Source of the DNA: Acidocella aquatica
GTDB taxonomy: Bacteria > Pseudomonadota > Alphaproteobacteria > Acetobacterales > Acetobacteraceae
NCBI RefSeq assembly: GCF_030160635.1
Contig: NZ_BSOS01000098.1
Location: forward strand, 1 to 33,508
Length of the DNA: 33,508 nucleotides
Direction: 5' to 3'
Shown here: piece by piece, positions 27,912 through 33,508 of the stretch
Position numbering within the stretch: the stretch's first letter is position 1
Layout: the number at the start of each line of letters is the position of its first letter
Notes under the pieces: model-generated
What the model was told of the DNA's origin: nothing
Databases searched by the model: none
Seen by the model: the letters and a program-made list of their open reading frames with translations, nothing else
Program-made: the position numbers and the translations under genes

Positions 27912-28503
27912 CCGGCGCGGGCTTTGCCTGGTGCTGGCCGCGCCCTCGGGGGCGGGCAAAACCACGCTCTCGCGCGCGCTGCTGGAGCAAGATGATGCGC
28001 TCTCGCTCTCGGTAAGCGTGACCACGCGGGCGCGCCGCCCCGGCGAGAAAGAGGGCAAGCATTATTATTTCATCAGCCAGGAGCGGTTTGATGAAATGGC
28101 GGCGGCGGGCGATCTGCTGGAATATGCCCGCGTGTTCGGCCGCTCCTACGGCACGCCGCGCGGCCCGGTGGAGGCGGCGCTGAGCGCCGGGCAGGATGTG
28201 ATGTTCGATATTGACTGGCAAGGCTTTCACCAGCTGCGCGCGGCCATGCCGGGCGATGTGGTGGGCGTGTTCATCAAGCCGCCCTCGCTGGAGGTGTTGC
28301 ACCACCGGCTGACCAAGCGCGGCGACGCGCCGGAGCAGGTGGAGGAGCGCATGAAACATGCCGAGGCGGAAATCTCGCATGCCGGGGAGTTCGACTATAT
28401 CGTCGAGAACCACGATTTGGATGTGGCGCTGGCGGATCTGCGCGCGATTTTGCGGGCCTGCCGGTTGGAGACGCGGCGGCAGGCGGCCCGGCCCGGTTTG
28501 TAA
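27904..28503 (+). CDS. gmk: guanylate kinase
   Basis: The 199-residue kinase phosphorylates GMP to GDP. APSGAGKT at 13-20 is the P-loop, SVSVTTRARRPGE (36-48) and YYFIS (54-58) bind GMP, and RFDEMAAAGDLLEYARVFG forms the family lid region. A TTG at 27904 is chosen as start because it places the P-loop at the usual distance from the N-terminus and gives the normal length; no ATG or GTG is suitably placed, and coupling to yicC translation is likely given the 8-base overlap. An earlier TTG at 27874 would add ten non-conserved residues. Confidence 0.92.
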   Translation: MSNRRGLCLVLAAPSGAGKTTLSRALLEQDDALSLSVSVTTRARRPGEKEGKHYYFISQERFDEMAAAGDLLEYARVFGRSYGTPRGPVEAALSAGQDVMFDIDWQGFHQLRAAMPGDVVGVFIKPPSLEVLHHRLTKRGDAPEQVEERMKHAEAEISHAGEFDYIVENHDLDVALADLRAILRACRLETRRQAARPGL

Positions 28504-28526
28504 ATATGACAGGTTTATGCTATGAA
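28498..28526 (+). promoter_or_regulatory. candidate gyrA promoter
   Basis: TTGTAA (28498-28503) and TATGAA (28521-28526) are separated by 17 bases, overlapping the gmk stop codon. A 6-bp hairpin (CGGCGA 28581-28586 with TCGCCG 28592-28597) lies in the resulting leader. Sequence match only. Confidence 0.4.
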
Positions 28527-28554
28527 CCGGCCTGAACTCAGGATAAAATTCTTA

Positions 28555-28620
28555 ATGATCTCAGTCTGTTACCACCGGTCCGGCGAGTCTTTCGCCGCCG
28601 CCATCCGCAACCTGATCTGA
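28555..28620 (+). CDS. possible 21-residue leader peptide before gyrA
   Basis: An ATG at 28555, with AGGATA about nine bases upstream, opens a 21-codon frame (begins [11 protein letters not shown], ends AAAIRNLI). Its TGA (28618-28620) lies one base before the gyrA ATG. gyrA has no good ribosome-binding site of its own, so terminating ribosomes may reinitiate there. Too short to judge by composition. Confidence 0.35.
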   Translation: MISVCYHRSGESFAAAIRNLI

Positions 28621-28621
28621 C

Positions 28622-31345
28622 ATGAGCGATATGACCGGCGAATCCGGCGCGGAACCATTGCCGCTGCGCGGTACGGAGCCTGTGGCCATTGAGCAGGAGA
28701 TGCGCAAATCGTATCTCGATTATGCCATGTCCGTCATCGTCTCGCGCGCCCTGCCTGATGCGCGCGACGGGCTGAAGCCGGTACACCGGCGCATCCTTTA
28801 CGCCATGAACGAGGCGGGCAACACGCCCGACAAGCCCTACCGCAAATCCGCGCGCATGACCGGTGACGTGATGGGTACCTACCATCCGCACGGCGACAGC
28901 GCGATTTATCTGGCCGCCGTGCGCATGGCGCAGGATTTTTCGATGCGCCTGCCGCTGATCGACGGCCAGGGCAATTTCGGCTCCATCGACGGCGATATGC
29001 CCGCCGCCATGCGTTACACCGAGATGCGGCTGGACCCGGCGGCGATGCTGCTGCTGGCCGATATCGACAAGGACACGGTCGATTTCCAGCCGAACTACGA
29101 CGAGAGCGAGACCGAGCCGCGCGTGCTGCCGGCCGCCTTCCCCAACCTGCTCATCAACGGCTCCAACGGCATCGCCGTCGGCATGGCGACCAATATTCCG
29201 CCGCATAACCCGGCCGAGATCATGGATGCCACGCTGGCGCTGATCGCCAACCCGGAGATCACGCTCGAAGAATTGATGCAGATCGTCCCCGGCCCGGATT
29301 TCCCGACCGCTGGTATTATTTTGGGCCGCTCGGGGATTCGTTCCGCATTCGAGACAGGGCGCGGCTCCATCACCATCCGCGCGCGCGCCGGGATCGAGCA
29401 AATCCGTAAGGACCGCGACGCCATCGTGGTCACCGAGATCCCGTATCAGGTGAACAAATCCGCGCTGCTGGAGCGCATCGCCGAGCTGGTGCGCGCGAAG
29501 GATATTGAAGGCATCGCCGATCTGCGCGACGAGAGCGACCGCGACGGCATGCGCATTGTCATCGAGCTGAAGCGCGACGCCACCGCCGAGGTGGTGCTGA
29601 ACCATCTCTACCGCTACACCAATCTGCAAACCAGCTTCGGCATCAACATGCTGGCGCTCGACCGGGGCAAGCCCCGCCAGATGGGCCTCAAGGAACTGCT
29701 TGGCCTGTTCATCGAGTTCCGGGAAGAGGTGATCCTGCGGCGCGCCCGCTTCGAGCTGAACAAGGCGCGCGACCGCGCCCATCTGCTCATCGGCCTCGCC
29801 ACCGCCGTTGCGAACATCGATGAAGTCATCAGGATCATCCGCGGCAGCCCGGATTCCAACACCGCCCGCGCGGCGCTCATGGAGCGTCACTGGCCGGCGG
29901 AAGATGTGGCGCCGTTGCTGGCGTTGATCGATGATGTGGGCAACACCATCACGCCCGAAAAAACCATGCGCCTGACCGATGCACAGGCGCGCGGCATTCT
30001 GGAGCTGCGCCTGGCCCGCCTCACCGGGCTGGAGCGCGACAAAATCCAGGCCGAGCTGACCGAGGTTGCGGCGCGTATCACTGAATTGCTGGACATCATA
30101 GGCTCGCGTATCCGCCGCCTGGAGGTCATGCGTGAGGAGCTTGTGGCCGCGCGCGCGAAAATCGCCAATCCGCGCCGCTCCAGCATCGAGAATTTCGAGA
30201 CCGACCAGGATGACGAAGCCCTGATCGAACCCGGGCAGATGGTTGTCACCATCACGCGCGACGGTTTCATCAAGCGCACGCCGCTCGATGTGTTCCGCGC
30301 GCAAAATCGCGGCGGGCGCGGGCGCTCGGCGACCTCCACGCGAGGTGATGATGTGGTGACGCGCAGTTTCAATGCGCATACGCATCAATATGTGCTGTTC
30401 TTCTCCTCCGGCGGCAAGGCCTTCCGCGAGAAAGTCTGGCGCCTGCCGGAAGCGACCACGACCGCCAAGGGGCGCGCGCTCATCAACCTGCTGCCCGAGC
30501 TGGGCAAGGATGAGATCACCGCCGTGCTGCCGCTGCCGCAGGATGAAACCTTGTGGGAAAATCTGCACCTCGTCTTCGCCACCGCGAGCGGCGGCGTGCG
30601 GCGCAACAAGCTTGCCGACTTCAAGAACGTGCGCGCATCCGGGCTGATTGCGATGAAGCTGGACGAGGGCGACCGCCTTATCGGTGTTGCCACCTGCCGC
30701 GATGGCGACGATGTGTTCCTCGCGAGCAAGCTTGGCCGCTGTATCCGCTTCCAGATCACCGACGATAACCTGCGCGTGTTCACGGGGCGTGATTCCGCTG
30801 GCGTGCGCGGCATTAAACTTGCCAAGGACGATGAGGTGATGAGCCTCTCGGTGCTGCGCCATGTCGAAGCCACGCCGGACGAACGCGCCGCATATCTCAA
30901 ATATGCCTCCGCGCAACGCCGTATGGGCGATGAGGAGGCCGAGGCAGGCGAGAGCGACGAGGCGGTGGCTGATATCGCTCTCTCCGAGTCACGAATCGAG
31001 GAACTGGCGGCGGCGGAGGAGATTTTGCTCACCGTCACCGATTCCGGCTTTGGCAAGCGCTCCTCGGCCTATGAATACCGCGTCACCGGCCGCGGCGGCC
31101 AGGGCATTGCCAACATCACGCTCAGCGCCAAGCGCAACGGCAAGGCGGTGGCTGCCAGCTTCCAGGTGCGCGAGGGCGACGACGTGATGCTGGTGACCGA
31201 CGGCGGGCGGCTGATCCGCGTGCCGGTGGACCAGGTGCGCATTACCGGCCGTTCGGTCATGGGCGTGACACTCTTCCGCCTTGATGACGATGAACGCGTC
31301 ACCAGCGTTTTCCCCGTACTGGAACAGGAGACCGTGGATGCCTGA
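28622..31345 (+). CDS. gyrA: DNA gyrase subunit A
   Basis: The 907-residue topoisomerase II subunit cuts and reseals DNA with GyrB. The N-terminal breakage-reunion domain has [17 protein letters not shown] (43-59), [10 protein letters not shown] (87-96) and the active-site Tyr132 (AAMRYTE). The C-terminal wrapping domain carries a GyrA box, QNRGGRG at 561-567, which separates it from ParC. Leu97 (CTG, 28910-28912) stands where E. coli GyrA has Asp87; Ser93, equal to E. coli Ser83, is kept. A charged, acidic insertion (about residues 769-800, [13 protein letters not shown]) interrupts the C-terminal domain. It overlaps coaD by eight bases. Confidence 0.96.
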   Translation: MSDMTGESGAEPLPLRGTEPVAIEQEMRKSYLDYAMSVIVSRALPDARDGLKPVHRRILYAMNEAGNTPDKPYRKSARMTGDVMGTYHPHGDSAIYLAAVRMAQDFSMRLPLIDGQGNFGSIDGDMPAAMRYTEMRLDPAAMLLLADIDKDTVDFQPNYDESETEPRVLPAAFPNLLINGSNGIAVGMATNIPPHNPAEIMDATLALIANPEITLEELMQIVPGPDFPTAGIILGRSGIRSAFETGRGSITIRARAGIEQIRKDRDAIVVTEIPYQVNKSALLERIAELVRAKDIEGIADLRDESDRDGMRIVIELKRDATAEVVLNHLYRYTNLQTSFGINMLALDRGKPRQMGLKELLGLFIEFREEVILRRARFELNKARDRAHLLIGLATAVANIDEVIRIIRGSPDSNTARAALMERHWPAEDVAPLLALIDDVGNTITPEKTMRLTDAQARGILELRLARLTGLERDKIQAELTEVAARITELLDIIGSRIRRLEVMREELVAARAKIANPRRSSIENFETDQDDEALIEPGQMVVTITRDGFIKRTPLDVFRAQNRGGRGRSATSTRGDDVVTRSFNAHTHQYVLFFSSGGKAFREKVWRLPEATTTAKGRALINLLPELGKDEITAVLPLPQDETLWENLHLVFATASGGVRRNKLADFKNVRASGLIAMKLDEGDRLIGVATCRDGDDVFLASKLGRCIRFQITDDNLRVFTGRDSAGVRGIKLAKDDEVMSLSVLRHVEATPDERAAYLKYASAQRRMGDEEAEAGESDEAVADIALSESRIEELAAAEEILLTVTDSGFGKRSSAYEYRVTGRGGQGIANITLSAKRNGKAVAASFQVREGDDVMLVTDGGRLIRVPVDQVRITGRSVMGVTLFRLDDDERVTSVFPVLEQETVDA

Positions 31346-31841
31346 ACCCCGCGTCGCGCTTTACCCCGGCACCTTCGACCCCGTGACAAACGGGCATCTG
31401 GACATCATCAGCCGCGCCGCGCCGCTGGTGGACCGGCTGGTGATCGGGCTTGGCATCAATGCCGGCAAAGACCCGATTTTCAATCTTGATGAGCGGATCG
31501 CGCTGATCGAGGATGAGGTGGCGCCGATCGCCGAGAAAACCGGCACCCTTATCGAGGTGCGCGCCTTCGACACGTTGTTGATCGCCTTTGCGCAGAAACT
31601 CGGCGCGAAGATGATCGTGCGCGGCCTGCGCGCGGTGTCGGACTTCGACTATGAATTCCAGATGGCGGGAATGAACTATCGGCTGGATGCGGGCATTGAG
31701 ACGGTATTTCTCATGGCCAGCGAGCGCCATCAGTTCATCTCTTCGCGCTTCGTGAAGGATATTGCCCTGCTGGGTGGGGATATTTCCTCTTTCGTCCCCA
31801 AACTCACGCTGGAACGCACCCTTGCCAAACTGAGGAAATAA
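31338..31841 (+). CDS. coaD: phosphopantetheine adenylyltransferase
   Basis: The 167-residue enzyme transfers AMP from ATP to 4'-phosphopantetheine in coenzyme A synthesis. [12 protein letters not shown] (9-20) holds the nucleotidyltransferase HxGH-like motif, [19 protein letters not shown] is the substrate loop, and [15 protein letters not shown] closes the ATP site. The ATG at 31338 lies eight bases after AGGAG and inside the end of gyrA, so the two are coupled; an earlier in-frame start at 31281 lies deep in gyrA. Confidence 0.95.
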   Translation: MPEPRVALYPGTFDPVTNGHLDIISRAAPLVDRLVIGLGINAGKDPIFNLDERIALIEDEVAPIAEKTGTLIEVRAFDTLLIAFAQKLGAKMIVRGLRAVSDFDYEFQMAGMNYRLDAGIETVFLMASERHQFISSRFVKDIALLGGDISSFVPKLTLERTLAKLRK

Positions 31842-31843
31842 CC

Positions 31844-32398
31844 ATGTTAAAACGCCGGACCCTCATCAGCACTGCCGCTGCAACCCCTTTTTTAACGGAA
31901 CTTGCCATGACCGAACCCGCCGCCGCCGAGACCGTCTCCAACACCCTGCTGATGGAGCTCAAATACGGCACAGTGACCATTGAGCTGCGCCCCGACCTGG
32001 CGCCCAAGGCCGCCGAGCGCCTGCGCACCCTGACCACCCAGGGTTACTACAATGGCTGCAAATTCTTCCGCGTCATCGCCGGCTTCATGGCGCAGACCGG
32101 CGATGCCTCCAACACCGGCATGGGCGGCTCCGACCTGCCCAACCTGCCCGCTGAATTCACGCAGGACGCCAGCTTCCTCACCGGCGCGGTGGGCATGGCC
32201 CGCACCTCGGACCCCAATTCCGCCAACAGCCAGTTCTTCATCTGCTTCGCCCCAGCCACCTTCCTTGACGGCAACTACACCATCGTGGGCCAGGTTACCG
32301 CCGGCATGGACTTTGTGCAGCAGATCAAAAAGGGCGACCCGCAGAGCGGCAAGGTGAACGACCCCGATTCGATCATCAAGATGACCTTGGCCGCTTAA
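31844..32398 (+). CDS. exported cyclophilin-type peptidyl-prolyl isomerase
   Basis: The 184-residue protein is a cyclophilin, with catalytic Arg76 in FFRVIAGFMAQTGD, SQFFIC at 129-134 and FLDGNYTIVGQV (140-151). The first 30 residues look like a signal peptide with a twin arginine (KRRTLIS) and an AAA region, so it may be exported by Tat or Sec to assist periplasmic folding. The ATG at 31844 has GAGGAAA six bases upstream and lies two bases after coaD. If translation began at the internal ATG 31907 the protein would be cytosolic. Confidence 0.88.
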   Translation: MLKRRTLISTAAATPFLTELAMTEPAAAETVSNTLLMELKYGTVTIELRPDLAPKAAERLRTLTTQGYYNGCKFFRVIAGFMAQTGDASNTGMGGSDLPNLPAEFTQDASFLTGAVGMARTSDPNSANSQFFICFAPATFLDGNYTIVGQVTAGMDFVQQIKKGDPQSGKVNDPDSIIKMTLAA

Positions 32399-32477
32399 GG
32401 CCAATCCGGGCGCCTGATCAGGTTTTTTCTGGCTTTGCCGGTAAAACGGATCAGGAACCCGCTGGCGTCTATTGACT

Positions 32478-32508
32478 TGCAGGGGGCAAATCTGGTTCAC
32501 CCCCTGCA
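32478..32508 (+). promoter_or_regulatory. hairpin just upstream of tRNA-Lys
   Basis: TGCAGGGGG (32478-32486) and CCCCCTGCA (32500-32508) form a perfect 9-bp stem with a 13-base loop, ending five bases before the mature tRNA. TTGACT at 32472-32477 could be a -35 but no good -10 follows. It may be a processing signal or part of the promoter. Confidence 0.4.
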
Positions 32509-32512
32509 CGGA

Positions 32513-32587
32513 GAGCCTGTAGCTCAGTGGTAGAGCATTCGACTTTTAATCGAATGGCCGTGGGTTCGACCCCCACCGGGCTCACCA
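32513..32587 (+). tRNA. tRNA-Lys (anticodon UUU)
   Basis: A full cloverleaf is visible. The acceptor arms GAGCCTG (32513-32519) and CGGGCTC (32577-32583) pair with one G-U. The anticodon stem TTCGA/TCGAA encloses the loop CTTTTAA, anticodon TTT, and the T arm is GTGGG-TTCGACC-CCCAC. Discriminator A (32584) and an encoded CCA (32585-32587) complete the 3' end. It is the presumed integration target of the element remnant downstream. Confidence 0.96.
32562..32587. other. presumed attachment-site region (tRNA 3' end)
   Basis: The integrase remnant ends 70 bases beyond the tRNA and points toward it, the usual layout when a tyrosine recombinase uses a tRNA 3' end as att site. No second copy of this segment is seen in the window, so the site is inferred from context. 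Confidence 0.3.
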
Positions 32588-32656
32588 ATTCTTTCAAGGG
32601 GTTAGAGGCGGTTTTGGCCTCGCCCTCAAGAAAGTTAGGCACTTTTCCGAGAGCGG

Positions 32657-33061
32657 TTAGGCAGTTTTGTTCCTGATGCGTTTTCGCGGCAGGTGGGTGA
32701 TCGCGCCTTTTGCCAAAATTTTCTGTTTAGCTCCCGCCGTATAACGCTCGACCATTGCCCGGGTTTTGTGGCCGGTGATGGCCTGAATCTGGCCATCGCT
32801 GGCCCCAGCCTCTGCCATATGCGAAGCGGAGCTATGGCGGAGTCCGTGGAAGTGAACGTCATTCGCCAAACCCAGCTTGATCCGGGTCTCTGAATAGACG
32901 TGAGCGAAGTGATCTTTTTTCCAGGCATGACCGTCCGTCCGCGTGCAAATTGTCACTGCGTTTTTCGGGGCGGCATCCAGAGCCGCTTTCAGGACAGGAT
33001 GCACAGGGATCGTCATTACAGCAGCCTTCTCTCGGCCTTTGTCCTGTCGCAGTGTAATCGT
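32657..33061 (-). pseudogene. tyrosine recombinase (integrase), C-terminal fragment
   Basis: The frame encodes only the C-terminal catalytic part of a phage-type integrase. Upstream of an in-frame ATG at 33016, ITLRQDKGREKAAV followed by TIPVHPVLKAAL continues the family pattern to about 33061. Counting from that ATG, HGLRH (57-61, His57 and Arg60), GHKT with His83, and Tyr92 in MVERYT are the C-terminal active-site residues. The first catalytic arginine, the core-binding and the arm-binding domains are missing, replaced by hsdR-like sequence. It cannot be functional as it stands. Confidence 0.8.
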
Positions 33062-33490
33062 ATGGCCGAGCGGGGCTTCGGCGGCGAGCAGTTGGCCGAA
33101 ATGGGCAAGGTGATAGACGCCCAGAAGAGCGATGTGTTCGACATTCTGGCTTACATCGCCTTCGCGCTGCCACCCATCACCCGCGCCGAGCGTGCGGAGA
33201 AGCAGCGGGCGAAATTTTACCCCCGTACGACGCCAAGCTCCAGGCGTTCCTGGACTTCGTGATGGGCCAGTATGTGGCCCAGGGCGTGGAGGAACTGCAC
33301 CAGGACAAGCTCGCCCGGCTGCTGGAGCTGCGATACCCGGACGCTGGCGGACGCCACGGCGGAGTTGGGCGCCGCGCCTGGTATTCGCGCGGCTTTTGTC
33401 GGGTTTCAGGAGTTTCTGTTTAGCCGGGATGCGCGGGGCTTATATGAGACCTGTGCGCGGATAGGCTTGCATCGACGCGGTTGGTTCTGA
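33062..33490 (+). pseudogene. decayed C-terminal end of type I restriction subunit HsdR
   Basis: Three frame segments in order match the HsdR C-terminus. MAERGFGGEQLAEMGKVID and SDVFDILAYIAFALPPITRAER come first. After a shift near 33220, YDAKLQAFLDFVMGQYV and GVEELHQDKLARLLELRY follow. After a second shift near 33340 back to the first frame, TLADATAELGAAPGIRAAF and VGFQEFLF follow. The motor and nuclease domains are absent. The fragment abuts the integrase fragment head-to-head at about 33061, so both were probably cut by one rearrangement. No hsdM or hsdS is seen before the window ends. Confidence 0.75.
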
Positions 33491-33508
33491 TTCGTTGAGT
33501 TGACGGAT

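Noticed and set aside
28538-30916. A 792-codon open frame on the minus strand
   Set aside because: It lies entirely opposite gyrA, whose protein is unmistakable. Long antisense frames are expected from the GC-rich third positions, and its translation matches no family.
32418-32460. CCTGATCAGG followed by six T after the cyclophilin gene, a terminator candidate
   Set aside because: The palindrome leaves only a 3-bp stem once a loop is allowed, and a more distant GATCAGG partner makes a large loop. Termination there is possible but not supported.

Overview
The window looks like a chromosomal segment of a GC-rich alphaproteobacterium, most likely of the acetic-acid/acidophile group (Acetobacteraceae). 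This is inferred from an OprB-type sugar porin, an Entner-Doudoroff operon, an HWE-family sensor kinase and a nadABC cluster next to a Nudix-type NAD regulator. No rRNA, CRISPR array or intact mobile element is visible. Nothing here is clearly a new multigene system. The most informative signals are regulatory.

Layout. (1) 1-4608: a PHB-type acetoacetyl-CoA reductase, a translationally coupled HWE histidine kinase and single-domain response regulator on the minus strand, and a ribitol-2-dehydrogenase-like enzyme. (2) 4609-8260: a XylF-like periplasmic binding protein, an ABC ATPase with one nucleotide-binding domain and a permease, closed by a bidirectional terminator. (3) 8343-10500, minus: OprB porin then a ROK (polyphosphate-glucokinase-like) kinase. 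(4) 10736-18679, plus: a ROK repressor, then zwf-edd-eda-pyk and an MFS exporter. (5) 18749-25181, minus: a Nudix-family NAD regulator (NadQ/NrtR-like, frameshifted at a run of nine G) followed by nadA-nadB-nadC-pabB-pabC. (6) 25326-32398: thioredoxin-type glutathione peroxidase, an SDR, yicC-gmk, gyrA-coaD and an exported cyclophilin. (7) 32513-33490: tRNA-Lys(UUU) flanked by the remnant of an integrated element (C-terminal integrase fragment, decayed hsdR end).

How it fits together. Sugar crosses the outer membrane through OprB, enters by the ABC transporter, is phosphorylated by the ROK kinase and runs through zwf, edd and eda to pyruvate, with pyk in the same operon. No 6-phosphogluconolactonase gene is present. 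An AT-rich inverted repeat lies between the porin and the ROK regulator. A related repeat sits on the apparent zwf promoter and shares the nonamer ATTATTTTA, so the ROK protein may control both. In the nad block, a good sigma70-type promoter overlaps the stop codon of the regulator gene, carries one copy of a 21-bp palindrome at its -10, and is followed by an intrinsic-terminator-like hairpin and a second palindrome before nadA. Hairpins also sit behind the first gene of both transport operons, as expected where the exported protein is needed in excess.
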